Shown: piece by piece, positions 9,226-17,436 of the stretch
How the letters are laid out: each line of letters opens with the position of its first letter
Numbering within the stretch: position 1 is the stretch's first letter
Assembly (NCBI GenBank): GCA_001603275.1
Contig: LUYM01000030.1
Location: forward strand, 186,001 to 250,000
Source of the DNA: Actinomycetales bacterium Actino_02
GTDB taxonomy: Bacteria; Actinomycetota; Actinomycetes; Propionibacteriales; Propionibacteriaceae
Direction of reading: 5' to 3'
DNA: 64,000 nt
Program-made: the position numbers and the translations under genes
Notes under the pieces: generated by a model
What the model was told of the DNA's origin: nothing
Database searches by the model: none
What the model saw: only the letters and a program-made list of their open reading frames with translations

Positions 9226-10341
9226 GTGACGGCCGGGGGGATGACGCAGCCGCCCGGTGGCGTGCTCGAGACCGGCCGGCGCGACCCGTCCATGGACAGC
9301 CTGCGGTTCATCGCGGTCACCTTGGTGATGCTCTTCCACTTCCTCAATCCGCTGGCCAGCCCGGCCGGCCCGCTGGAGGGCATGTTCCTGGCCACCTGGG
9401 CGCTACGGGTGCCGCTGCTGGCCTTTGTGGCCGGCTGGTTCTCCAGTGCCGAACTGCCTACCCGGCGCTCGGTGACCCGACTGCTCCAGTCGGTGGTGGC
9501 GGTCTATGTGCTGTTCGATCTGCTGTTGCGGGTGCAGTTCTTCTGGCTCACCGGACGGTTCCTGACCACCTGGGATCGTCCGATGTTCGGGCTGTGGTTC
9601 CTGGTGAGCCTGGCTTCTTGGCGGGTGCTGCTGCCCTATCTGGTCCGGATCCGCTGGTTCGGTGCGGTCTCGGTGGCGGCTGCGCTGCTGATCGGCTTCA
9701 CCTCGGTCGGAGCGTCCTTCTCCTTGTCGCACACGATCGCACAGTTCCCGCTGTTCCTGCTGGGCTGGTACGCCCGCCAGGTCGGCCTGCGCGAGCGACT
9801 GACCGGCCCAGTGGTCCGGGGAACAGCGGTCGCGATTCTGGTGTCGTCGGTCATCCTCGGCTGGGAGCTGCGCGGGGTGATTGCTCATCGGGTGTGGGCC
9901 ATGGACGCCGGCTACGGAGACGATCCGGCGAAGGGCGTGCTCTGGCGCGCACTGCTGCTGTGCTGGGCGGTTGCCGTGCAGCTGTCGATGCTGGCGCTGG
10001 TGCCGCGGACCCGGATCCCGCTGATCACCGCCTGCGGGGCCGGCAGTATGTCGGCCTATCTGCTGCATCAGCTGATCTATCGGCAGTGGCGCTACAACGG
10101 GGGCCCGGCCCAGATCTCCGCAGGAGGCTGGCCCGCGCTGCTCGGACTGATCCTGGCGGTGCTCGCGCTGGCCGTGGTGCTGATGCTGCCGGCAGTGCGG
10201 CGCTGGGTGCGTCCGGTGGTGCAGCCGACGGCCCGCTGGTTTCTCCGCGACGAGTCGCACAGTCGTTCGTCCGTCCCGGTTGCCGGGGTGGACGGGCTGC
10301 CCGAGCTCGGCCCGGAGCCGGACGTCCCACGGCTTCGCTGA
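9226..10341 (+). CDS. Acyltransferase 3 family membrane protein
   Basis: The 371-aa protein begins its first helix with DSLRFIAVTLVMLFHF, typical of acyltransferase-3 (OafA/fucose O-acetylase-like) enzymes. These transfer acetyl groups to sugars or lipids at the membrane. About ten hydrophobic helices follow and the C-terminal 45 residues are polar. The GTG at 9226 sits seven bases after TACCCT, compatible with a leaderless transcript; ATG 9241 is an alternative start. It stands alone between the ribosomal cluster and the DUF3152 gene, so the substrate cannot be inferred from neighbours. Confidence 0.78.
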   Translation: MTAGGMTQPPGGVLETGRRDPSMDSLRFIAVTLVMLFHFLNPLASPAGPLEGMFLATWALRVPLLAFVAGWFSSAELPTRRSVTRLLQSVVAVYVLFDLLLRVQFFWLTGRFLTTWDRPMFGLWFLVSLASWRVLLPYLVRIRWFGAVSVAAALLIGFTSVGASFSLSHTIAQFPLFLLGWYARQVGLRERLTGPVVRGTAVAILVSSVILGWELRGVIAHRVWAMDAGYGDDPAKGVLWRALLLCWAVAVQLSMLALVPRTRIPLITACGAGSMSAYLLHQLIYRQWRYNGGPAQISAGGWPALLGLILAVLALAVVLMLPAVRRWVRPVVQPTARWFLRDESHSRSSVPVAGVDGLPELGPEPDVPRLR

Positions 10342-10423
10342 GCCGGCGGCTCGGGTCGGCTCGGCTTGGCTGTGGTCGTGTGTCCGTCCGTCCTGCTGCG
10401 AAACCGCTGGCTAGGGTGGGACG

Positions 10424-11230
10424 GTGACTGAGCCGATCCGCCGCTCGTGGCGTCTGCCGAGACTGCGGCTGAGTCTGCTGCCGTTGCTGCTTGCGCTGCT
10501 GATTCTGATCGTGGTTGGCGTCTTCTATGCCCGATCGCTGACCACTCCGGTGATGCGAACCGGGCACCCGGCGGCGACGGTGGCGCCGCTCCCGGTGCCG
10601 ACTCCGGTCGCGCTGACCCCACCGACGACGCCGTCGAGCACGCCGGAGAGTAGCGATGCCGCCTCGCCGAGTGCGACAGCCAGCTCAAGTTCCTCTGTGT
10701 CAGCCACCGCTCCGGCGTCCGCCAAATCGTCCGGCAAGTTCGCCACGGCGAGCGTGGACGTCCCCGCGGTCGGTGCCACCGGCACCCTGCATCGCTACAG
10801 CGTCCGGGTCGAGACGAGCTTGAGCGTGAAGGCCGACAAGGTGGCCCGGCAGATCGCCGGAGTGCTGAACGATCCGCGGAGCTGGGCTGGGGCCGGAGAC
10901 GTCCGGTTTGCCTTGGTCAGCGACCCGAAGAAGGCCGAGTTCTCGATCAGCCTGGCCTCTGCAGCCACGGCGGCCAAGACCTGTGAGCCGGTGGCCGGCA
11001 GCTGCCGGAAGGGATCCTCGGTGCTGATCGTGGCAGAGTCGTGGACGGCACCGCCGTCCGCCTTCGACGGGGCCTCGGCCTGGCAGGCCTACCTGATCAA
11101 TCACGCCACCGGGTTGTACCTGGGCGAGAGTACCGAGCGCTGCGCGAAGAAGGGCAAGCCGGCCCCGGTGATGCTCGATCAGTCCGGCGATCTGGGCGGC
11201 TGTACCGCCAATCCCTGGCCCAACCCGTAG
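10424..11230 (+). CDS. DUF3152 protein with degenerate metallopeptidase motif
   Basis: The 268-aa product has one N-terminal transmembrane helix (LSLLPLLLALLILIVVGVFY), a Pro/Thr/Ser-rich stalk to about residue 105, and a C-terminal DUF3152 domain. From memory of the family, the domain normally carries INHEVGH with a further His and Cys. Here the same place reads LINHATGLYLGESTERC: only the first His and the Cys remain, while the catalytic Glu and the other His are gone. The family tail KPAPVMLDQ and NPWPNP is intact. It is probably an enzymatically dead paralogue with a binding role. TAGGGT lies six bases before the GTG, suggesting a leaderless mRNA. Confidence 0.78.
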   Translation: MTEPIRRSWRLPRLRLSLLPLLLALLILIVVGVFYARSLTTPVMRTGHPAATVAPLPVPTPVALTPPTTPSSTPESSDAASPSATASSSSSVSATAPASAKSSGKFATASVDVPAVGATGTLHRYSVRVETSLSVKADKVARQIAGVLNDPRSWAGAGDVRFALVSDPKKAEFSISLASAATAAKTCEPVAGSCRKGSSVLIVAESWTAPPSAFDGASAWQAYLINHATGLYLGESTERCAKKGKPAPVMLDQSGDLGGCTANPWPNP

Positions 11231-11401
11231 TCAGCGCATCGTCGCTCGGCCGGGCCGCTGGTCGGTGAGCCGGGAGACTCACGGCCGAGGCTGACGGGGG
11301 TTGGTCTCTGTCCACCGTCGGGGTGCCGGCTCTCCCTGTGGCTGCGCGCTGAGGGATTCCTGATCTGATCGCAAGATGACACCGAACCCAGCTCAGGATT
11401 A

Positions 11402-11415
11402 TCTTGTAAACAAGA
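11402..11415. promoter_or_regulatory. Palindromic operator candidate before the AbrB gene
   Basis: TCTTGT-AA-ACAAGA is a perfect dyad ending 18 bases before the AbrB ATG. The string TATCTTG is also repeated at 11400 and 11418. The position suits autoregulation by the AbrB-like protein, whose relatives bind short palindromes near their own promoters. Confidence 0.45.
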
Positions 11416-11433
11416 CATATCTTGGAGGACGTC

Positions 11434-11664
11434 ATGCAGGCACCCAGCGACCCGAACCGCCGCTTCTACGGCGCGATCACTGTCAGCGATCGCGGCCAGA
11501 TCGTCATTCCGGCGCAGGCTCGGCGCGACTTCGGGATCGAGGTGGGCGACAAGCTGCTGGTCTTCGGAGACCTGCGCTTCGGCCTGGCCTTCGACAAGGC
11601 CGAGAACGTGATTGCCCGCTCGCCCGGCTTCACCGAGATCATGGGGACCGAGGGCGACCAATGA
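11434..11664 (+). CDS. AbrB/SpoVT-type DNA-binding protein
   Basis: The 76-aa protein has the swapped-hairpin signature ITVSDRGQIVIPAQARRDF-GIEVGDKLLVFGD, as in the DNA-binding domain of AbrB, SpoVT and MazE. ATG 11434 has GGAGGA four bases upstream; a TTG at 11422 lies inside that ribosome site and is unlikely. Its stop overlaps the ATG of the phosphotransferase-like gene (ATGA), so the two are translationally coupled. There is no toxin-like partner. It probably represses its own two-gene operon through the dyad at 11402-11415. Confidence 0.85.
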   Translation: MQAPSDPNRRFYGAITVSDRGQIVIPAQARRDFGIEVGDKLLVFGDLRFGLAFDKAENVIARSPGFTEIMGTEGDQ

Positions 11665-14231
11665 CCGGACGCGGCCGCCGCGCCGTCGCTGCGATCGTCA
11701 CCAACGGTGCTGCCGCGCTGTGCGGCTTCGGTGGCGCCTGGCTGGCCGGGTTCCGGCTGCCCTGGTCGATCCTGGCTGCGGTGATCTGCGGGACGATCGG
11801 CTGGTTTCTGGGTGCGTGGCTCGGCGCCAGGCTGAGCCGCTGGCTGCAGGAGCATGCCTACGCGCGGTCCGGACGCGCCTACTACCGGCTCACCGAACTC
11901 CCGCCCGGAGAGCTCCATGCAGGAGGAAAGGCGCGATCACTAGCGGCGATGGTTCAGGACGGGCTGCCGGTGCCAGACGGGGTGGTGTTGCTGCCGGCCG
12001 CCTTTGATGGCGACGCCCTGACGACGGAGGCTGGGCAATGGCTGGCCGATGAGCTGGCCCGGCTGGGCCGCGATCGCCGGTTCGCCGTCCGCTCGTCCGC
12101 ACTCACTGAGGACTCCGCGGCCGACTCCTTCGCCGGCGCCTACGAGTCGGTGCTGGAGGTTCCGGACGACCAGGTGCCGGCCGCGCTGGCCGCCGTCCGG
12201 GCGTCCGGGCGGGCCGATCGAGTGGCCGCCTACGCCGCGGCTCGTGGAGCCGAGGATGTCGGCGAAGTGGCCGTCGTGGTCCAGCTGATGGTGCCCGCCG
12301 AGCGGGCCGGGGTGCTGTTCACCGTCGATCCCCTCACCCGGGAGCTCGACACCATGCTCGGCAACACCGTCACCGGGCTGGGTGAGGCGCTGGTCAGTGG
12401 GGCGGCCACCGCCACCGAGTTCAGGCTGCATCGGCCGGACGGCGCCCTCACCGGGCCGGACGAGTTGCGTCCGATCGGAGCCACGCTGCACAACGTGGCG
12501 CACCGGGTCGAGACGGTCTTCGGTGGCGTCCCACAGGACATCGAATGGGCGATCGCGGAGGGCAAGGTTTGGGTGCTGCAGGCCCGTCCGATCACCACGC
12601 TGAGCGCCTTCACGCCACGCACCGCGGAGTACAACGACTCGCTGGCCGGGAACTGCCTGTGGTCGGCCACCAACCTGAGCGAGGCCAACCCGGTGCCGCA
12701 GACGCCGCTGACGATCTCGATGATGCGCCACCAGCAGGCGCACGGCGGTCCATCGATGGCGATCCGCGGCCGGGAGATGGCCGGGTACATCGGCGGCCGG
12801 CCCTACGCCAACCTGAGTGTGCAGATCACGGCCCGACGCGGCCGCAATGCGAAGGTCACGCCCCGCGAGGTCTACCGAAAGATGTCCGGATGGTGGGGCG
12901 AACTCCCTAGCCAAGTGCCGGTCACTCTGGTGCCCATGACGCAGGCCGACTGGCAGGACAGCGGCCTGTGGCTGCTCGGGTCGCTGGTGAAGTTGGCCCG
13001 CTACCGGCGCCAGCTGGACGGCTACCTGGCCCGGAACCCCGACGAGTGCCGCCGGCTGAGTGGCCTCGTCGAGTCCGCCGGGACGTCCAGCGAGCTGCGG
13101 ACGCTGTGGCACGCCGAGTTGCTGCCGGCCTCGATCCGGTCGTTCTGGATGACCATTGCGCTGTCCTCTGACGGCCCGGCCCAACTCGAGGCGGCGCTGC
13201 GTGAGCGCTACGACGCTCAGTTGGTCTCGGCGCTGTTCGGCAATCTGTCGGGCCTGGCCGGGCGGCTGGAGAGTCTTGGCCCCAGCCTCGGCCTAGCCGA
13301 GGTGCGCGCCGGACGGCTCACCCGCGAGCAGTACCTGGAGCGGTTCGGACACCGTGGGGTGAACGAGATCGAGCTGGCCTGGCCGCGTCCGGCCGAGGAC
13401 CCGGACTGGGTGGAGACGCAGCTGGCCGCCCCTGCCGGGATGGCTCTGGACGACCTGGCGGCGCGCCGTGCGGAGGCCTATCGCCAGGCGCTGGAGTCGC
13501 TGCCGGCCAGGGAGCGTCGGGGCGTCGACCGCAAGCTGCGCCGAGCCGCCCGGCAGGCTGCGGCCCGGGAGGCGGCGCGCTCTGAGGGCGTCCGCATCAC
13601 CGGGGTGACGCGCCGGTTCGCGCTGCGGGCCGGCGAGCTGCTGGGTCTCGGTGAGGAGGTGTTCTTCCTGACCATCGAGGAGTTGCTGGAGTGCCTCGAT
13701 GGTGCTCCGGTCGATCGTGAACTGCTCGCCGAGCGTCGGGACGCGCATCAGCGGCTGCTCGCCTTGCCGCAGCTGCCGGCGGTGATCTACGGCGCGTTCG
13801 ACCCGTTCGCGTGGGCGTCCGATCCGCAGCGGCGGAGCGACTACTGGGTCTTCGGCGGTGACGAGCGCACCTCGAATCGGGCCGAGGATTCCGAGGATCC
13901 CTCGGTGGTCCATGGCTTCGCCGGTGCGGTGGGACGGGTGGAGGGTGTCGTCCGACGCCTGGACGACTTCGCTCAGGCCGACCAGCTGCGTCCCGGCGAG
14001 ATTCTGGTCACTCCGCTCACCAACATCGGCTGGACGCCGCTGTTCCCGCGCGCGGCCGCGATCGTGACTGATCTGGGTGCCCCGCTCAGCCATGCGGCGA
14101 TCGTCGCCCGTGAGCTCGGTATCCCGGCCGTGGTCGGCTGCGCGGACGCCACCGCCCGGCTCGCCACCGGCGATCGAGTGCTGGTCGACGGCGCCGCCGG
14201 CACCGTCCGCCTGCTCTCGCCTGCGACATAA
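11661..14231 (+). CDS. Membrane-anchored PEP/pyruvate-binding phosphotransferase (rifampin-phosphotransferase-like)
   Basis: The product has 856 aa. Residues about 9-57 form two hydrophobic helices. An ATP-grasp PEP/pyruvate-binding domain follows (GGKARSLAAMVQDGLPVPDG; RFAVRSSALTEDSAADSFAG; VLFTVDPLT; VLQARPITTL). The middle domain has LWSATNLSEANPVPQTPLT, as in rifampin phosphotransferases. The C-terminal swivelling domain has PLSHAAIVARELGIPAVVG with the phospho-acceptor His811. All three catalytic parts look intact. Family members move the beta-phosphate of ATP to an acceptor through that His. The N-terminal membrane anchor is unusual for this family. The acceptor is unknown; rifamycin resistance is only one possibility. 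Confidence 0.85.
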   Translation: MTGRGRRAVAAIVTNGAAALCGFGGAWLAGFRLPWSILAAVICGTIGWFLGAWLGARLSRWLQEHAYARSGRAYYRLTELPPGELHAGGKARSLAAMVQDGLPVPDGVVLLPAAFDGDALTTEAGQWLADELARLGRDRRFAVRSSALTEDSAADSFAGAYESVLEVPDDQVPAALAAVRASGRADRVAAYAAARGAEDVGEVAVVVQLMVPAERAGVLFTVDPLTRELDTMLGNTVTGLGEALVSGAATATEFRLHRPDGALTGPDELRPIGATLHNVAHRVETVFGGVPQDIEWAIAEGKVWVLQARPITTLSAFTPRTAEYNDSLAGNCLWSATNLSEANPVPQTPLTISMMRHQQAHGGPSMAIRGREMAGYIGGRPYANLSVQITARRGRNAKVTPREVYRKMSGWWGELPSQVPVTLVPMTQADWQDSGLWLLGSLVKLARYRRQLDGYLARNPDECRRLSGLVESAGTSSELRTLWHAELLPASIRSFWMTIALSSDGPAQLEAALRERYDAQLVSALFGNLSGLAGRLESLGPSLGLAEVRAGRLTREQYLERFGHRGVNEIELAWPRPAEDPDWVETQLAAPAGMALDDLAARRAEAYRQALESLPARERRGVDRKLRRAARQAAAREAARSEGVRITGVTRRFALRAGELLGLGEEVFFLTIEELLECLDGAPVDRELLAERRDAHQRLLALPQLPAVIYGAFDPFAWASDPQRRSDYWVFGGDERTSNRAEDSEDPSVVHGFAGAVGRVEGVVRRLDDFAQADQLRPGEILVTPLTNIGWTPLFPRAAAIVTDLGAPLSHAAIVARELGIPAVVGCADATARLATGDRVLVDGAAGTVRLLSPAT

Positions 14232-14354
14232 GGGGACGGTTCCTGTTACGTCCCAGGTTGAACGCAGCGCCCGAGCTTGGGACATAGGGGGACGGTTCCA
14301 TTACCGTCCACCCTTGTCATCGCAAGGCGCTACGAATTTCGGAACCGTCCCCGT
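14232..14354. repeat. Intergenic palindromic repeats: family B, family A and a half element
   Basis: Family B in reverse lies at 14232-14254 (GGGGACGGTTCC, GTTACGTCCC). Family A lies at 14287-14309 (GGACGGT, six-base loop, ACCGTCC). A half copy, GGAACCGTCCCC, is at 14341-14352. They fill the gap between two convergent genes and could act as terminators on both strands. Confidence 0.8.
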
Positions 14355-15334
14355 TATGAGTGGGACAGGAGTGACGACTCCAGGTCGGGCGGCAGGCCGT
14401 GAGTCGGACGGTCGGGTCGCTGGGCCGGGAAGCCCTCGCGCTGCAGCCAGGCCCAGGTGTCGGCGACCGTCTGCTCGACCGGACGACAGCTCAGCCCGGT
14501 TCGCGCGGCCAAGCTGGTGTCGGCCTCGAGGAAGCCGGCGAACTCGCCGGTGGTTGGCACCCAGCAGGGCAGCTGGGTCCACGGTTCGACGCCGGCGGCA
14601 GCGAGCTTCTCCTCGCTGATCCAGACGAGTTCGCCGGTCGATCCGGTGGCGTCCAGGCACGCCTGCAGCAGGCTCTTCGTCGTGGCGTGGCCGGAGCGGC
14701 TGATCACGTCCACTGCGCCGGTGCGCCCGTTGGTCAGGGCATTCAGCAACCAGGACGCGAGGTCACGCACGTCCACGTACTGCAGCGGACGATCCGGCTC
14801 ACCGGGGGCGACGATCCGTCCGCCGGCCGCGGCTCGGGCCAGCCACCAGGGCAGCCGCCCGATGTCCTCCCCAGGGCCGAGGATCAGCCCGGGTCGAGCG
14901 ATCAGGGCATCCGGGAAAGAGGCCAGGATCCCCAACTCCGAGCCGCGCTTGATGGCGGCATAGTCACCGTCGGACGCCCCGGGATCGCCGGCCACGACCG
15001 GGGACGATTCCGCATCGCTTTGGCCGGGCGCATAGACCGATGCCGAGGAGATGTAGCCGTAGCGATCGACGCGGCCGCGCAGCATCCGCGCAGCCAGCGT
15101 GGCCACCCGTGGCGCGCCGGACCAGGTGTCGACCACGACATCCCACTGATCATCGACGAGCGCCGCCGCCAGGGCGGACGGGTCACTGCGGTCGGCGTAG
15201 CGGGCGTCCATCCCCTCGGGCAGCCGTCCAGTGAGCCCGCGGTGAATGGCCGTGACCGTCCAACCTCGATGGAGCGCTTCGGCCACCACCGCTCGTCCGA
15301 CGAAGCGGGTTCCGCCCAGCACCAGGAGTCTCAT
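14354..15334 (-). CDS. NAD-dependent epimerase/reductase family protein
   Basis: ATG 15334 gives a 326-aa protein that opens directly with the Rossmann motif MRLLVLGGTRFVGRAV; an earlier in-frame start at 15370 adds 12 non-conserved residues. The strand after the NAD-binding loop ends ISSASVY and is followed by YAAIK, equivalent to the Tyr-x3-Lys catalytic pair of extended SDR enzymes. The length fits sugar-nucleotide epimerases and isoflavone-reductase-like relatives. It is monocistronic, flanked by repeats on one side and the GntR gene on the other, so the substrate is not indicated. Confidence 0.75.
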   Translation of the reverse strand: MRLLVLGGTRFVGRAVVAEALHRGWTVTAIHRGLTGRLPEGMDARYADRSDPSALAAALVDDQWDVVVDTWSGAPRVATLAARMLRGRVDRYGYISSASVYAPGQSDAESSPVVAGDPGASDGDYAAIKRGSELGILASFPDALIARPGLILGPGEDIGRLPWWLARAAAGGRIVAPGEPDRPLQYVDVRDLASWLLNALTNGRTGAVDVISRSGHATTKSLLQACLDATGSTGELVWISEEKLAAAGVEPWTQLPCWVPTTGEFAGFLEADTSLAARTGLSCRPVEQTVADTWAWLQREGFPAQRPDRPTHGLPPDLESSLLSHS

Positions 15335-15408
15335 GCGTCCAATCTGAGCGCGGGGAGGACGGCGCGGCAAGCCCTTTCACTCTGGGCGGAGGGACGCCCG
15401 GCTTGCCC

Positions 15409-16101
15409 TCAGCGGTTCAGGGCCGAGGACGGCGCAAATGCCTCCGGGCCGGGCTCGCCGCCCAACGCCTTGGCCAGCAGCTCCCGCGCCCGGGCCAGGT
15501 GCTCCTGGAGCATGGCGGCAGCCGCGGCCGAGTCGCCGCGCTCGAGGTCGCTCATGATCCGGGCGTGGTCGGCCGCGATGATCTCGGGACTGAGTAGGTG
15601 GCTCGACTCGAGTTGGGACAGGCACAGCCGCACTTCGAAGGCGAGCGAGCCGTAGGCGGCGCTGGAGCGCGGACTGTCCAGCCCGTCGATCATGGCGGTG
15701 TGGAAGCGCAGATCGGCGTCGACGGTGTCCCATCGTCCCTCTGCTGCTGCCTGCTCGATCTCGGCATTGGCGGCGCGGGCGGCGGCGGGAACCTCGTGGC
15801 GAGCGGCAAGTCGCCGCAGCGCCTCCGACTCCAGATAGGAGCGGGTCAGGTAGATGTCGCGGGCGTCGTCGGGGCCGAGGGTGACCACTCGGGCGGTCTT
15901 GTGGTTCTTGCGGACGAGCACCTTCTCGGCCACCAGTCGCTCGATCGCGGCCTTGGCCGTGGCTCGGGCCACGCCGTAGCGGGTGGCCACCTCGACCTCG
16001 GTGAGCGGTGTCCCGGCCGCGAGCTCCTGGTGCAGTACCTGGGACTTCAGGTCCTCGGCGATCGCCTCAATCACGGACAACACGACGATGCTGCGAACCA
16101 C
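15409..16101 (-). CDS. GntR-family (FCD) transcriptional regulator, copy 1
   Basis: GTG 16101 follows AGGGAGG and gives 230 aa. Residues about 10-75 form the winged helix (LTEVEVATRYGVARATAKAAIERLVAEKVL). Residues about 85-215 are an all-helical FCD ligand domain with metal-binding His residues in RFHTAMID and ADHARIM. It is a close paralogue of the protein at 16620-17312, with a shared tail GGEPGPEAF, so a local duplication is clear. The neighbouring permease and D-lactate dehydrogenase suggest control of lactate use. A perfect ACTTGT-TAG-ACAAGT dyad lies 70-83 bp upstream. Confidence 0.86.
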   Translation of the reverse strand: MVRSIVVLSVIEAIAEDLKSQVLHQELAAGTPLTEVEVATRYGVARATAKAAIERLVAEKVLVRKNHKTARVVTLGPDDARDIYLTRSYLESEALRRLAARHEVPAAARAANAEIEQAAAEGRWDTVDADLRFHTAMIDGLDSPRSSAAYGSLAFEVRLCLSQLESSHLLSPEIIAADHARIMSDLERGDSAAAAAMLQEHLARARELLAKALGGEPGPEAFAPSSALNR

Positions 16102-16148
16102 TGAAGCCTCCCTAAACCCTTGTTGGGGACACATTAGGGCATACTAAG

Positions 16149-16184
16149 TGCAATTGCACAGCACGTCTACTTGTTAGACAAGTG
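16149..16184. promoter_or_regulatory. Two palindromes upstream of GntR copy 1
   Basis: GTGCAATTGCAC (16149-16160) is a perfect 12-bp palindrome. ACTTGT-TAG-ACAAGT (16170-16184) is a perfect dyad closely matching the ACTTGT-CTG-ACAA dyad before the lactate permease. The second is a plausible FCD-regulator operator, giving autoregulation and co-regulation with the permease. Confidence 0.6.
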
Positions 16185-16464
16185 AACTTTCGCTACCATT
16201 CTCGTGCGAGCTTTCCGTTGTCACCCCCCCCGACAGCTCGATCAGCGATGGCCTCCCTGGCCGCCTCTCGATCTGGGACAGCGGATTGCCGCGCGCAGCG
16301 GATTTCCGCCGCCCGAGTCGTCGCGCCACCGCCATGGCGCGGCGACTCTGTGCATATACCAGAGTCGGTTGGTTGCGCAGGGCGAAGCCCGGAGTCCCTT
16401 CGACAGGCTCAGGGACCGGGTGGTGGGGCTTCAGATGCCGGGCGACAGGTTCAGGGGCCAAAGC
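16185..16464. other. Non-coding gap between the two GntR paralogues with a hairpin and family D repeat
   Basis: No credible gene is seen in this stretch. An inverted repeat with 14-base arms (GAGTCGTCGCGCCA and TGGCGCGGCGACTC, one mismatch) lies at 16315-16348. A family D element, CTTCGACAGGCTCAGGGACC, lies at 16398-16417. The gap probably marks the junction of the duplication that produced the two regulators. Confidence 0.5.
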
Positions 16465-16601
16465 GGACGGTAATGGAACCGTCCCCACGAGACGTGCTGA
16501 CCAGGGTGGACGGTATTGGAACCGTCCCCGCCACTGGGGCTACGCAGTTCCGGCGTCGGGAGAGGCCCGCAGAAAATGGGGACTGTCCCCTTTTCTGCGG
16601 G
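16465..16601. repeat. Two family A repeats and one family C hairpin
   Basis: Family A copies occupy 16465-16486 and 16508-16529. A family C element occupies 16565-16601: GCCCGCAGAAAA, then GGGGAC-T-GTCCCC, then TTTTCTGCGGGC. This is a nearly perfect inverted repeat of 37 bases. It lies just after the stop of GntR copy 2 and may terminate that transcript. Confidence 0.8.
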
Positions 16602-16619
16602 CTGTTTTGTCAGGGCCGG

Positions 16620-17312
16620 CTACGAGGAGAGAGCGCTGGACGGCTTGAAGGCCTCAGGGCCGGGCTCGCCACCCAGTGCTGCGGCCAGTAGTTCGCGGGC
16701 GCGAGACAGGTGCTCGTCCAACATGGCGGCGGCGCCGGTGGCGTCTCCATCGCCGATTCGGGTCAGGATGAGGCCGTGCTCGGCGGCAATAATCTCCGGG
16801 CTCAGCCGCTGGCTGCCCTGCAGCTGCGACATGCACAGCTTCACTTCGAAGGCCAGGGACGCGTAGGCCGCACTGGTTCGCTCGCTGCCGAGGGAGTCGA
16901 TCAGGCAGGTGTGGAATCGCATATCCGGGCCGACGATGTCCCAGATGCCTTGGTTCCAGAGTGCTTCGATCTCGGCGTTCGCCGCGCGCGCCTCGTCCGG
17001 AACCGATCGCCGTTCGGCCAGCCGGCGCAGCACCTCAGACTCCAGATAGACCCGGGTCTTGTAGATGTCGCGGACGTCATCAGGCCCGAGCTTCACCACT
17101 CGAGCCGTCTTGTGGGTCTTGCGGACGAGCACTTTCTCGGCCACCAGCCGCTCGATGGCGGCTTTGGCGGTCGGACGGGCCACGTCGTAGCGAGCCGCAA
17201 CCTCAGCCTCGGTCAGTGCGTGATCGGGAGGAAGTTCCCTAGCCAGGACCTGGCTGCGCAGGTCCTCCACGACGGCGTCAATCACTGACGTCACGACGAT
17301 GCTTCGGACCAC
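16620..17312 (-). CDS. GntR-family (FCD) transcriptional regulator, copy 2
   Basis: GTG 17312 gives a 230-aa protein that aligns end to end with copy 1 (MVRSIVVTSVIDAVVEDL; ARPTAKAAIERLVAEKVLVRK). The winged helix is followed by the FCD domain with RFHTCLID and AEHGLIL. It is divergent from the lactate permease across a 124-bp gap, the classic place for the regulator of that gene. By analogy with LldR-type FCD proteins, lactate is the likely effector. The frame is open upstream to 17366, but the GTG with GAGGTGGGA nearby is preferred. Confidence 0.87.
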   Translation of the reverse strand: MVRSIVVTSVIDAVVEDLRSQVLARELPPDHALTEAEVAARYDVARPTAKAAIERLVAEKVLVRKTHKTARVVKLGPDDVRDIYKTRVYLESEVLRRLAERRSVPDEARAANAEIEALWNQGIWDIVGPDMRFHTCLIDSLGSERTSAAYASLAFEVKLCMSQLQGSQRLSPEIIAAEHGLILTRIGDGDATGAAAMLDEHLSRARELLAAALGGEPGPEAFKPSSALSS

Positions 17313-17333
17313 TCGTCCCACCTCACTTCGCGG

Positions 17334-17402
17334 TTGGCAGAAGTGTAGTCGGGACGAGTCTGCCAAAACCCCTTGCGTGACGGGTGTACTTGTCTGACAA
17401 TC
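17334..17402 (+). promoter_or_regulatory. Lactate permease promoter with operator dyads
   Basis: TTGCGT (17373-17378), 17 bases, then GACAAT (17396-17401) is a fair -35/-10 pair. The dyad ACTTGT-CTG-ACAA (17388-17400) overlaps the -10 box and matches the palindrome upstream of GntR copy 1, so repressor binding there would block RNA polymerase. A second dyad, TTGGCAGA...TCTGCCAA (17334-17341 and 17359-17366), lies further upstream. Confidence 0.6.
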
Positions 17403-17436
17403 TTGTATCGGTCAATCTCAGTGAGGAGATTCCTAG

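Noticed and set aside
16174-16488. Reading frame of about 104 codons between the two GntR genes, as a possible regulator remnant
   Set aside because: It runs through a family D and a family A repeat and has no recognisable domain. Its composition fits a chance frame in GC-rich DNA.
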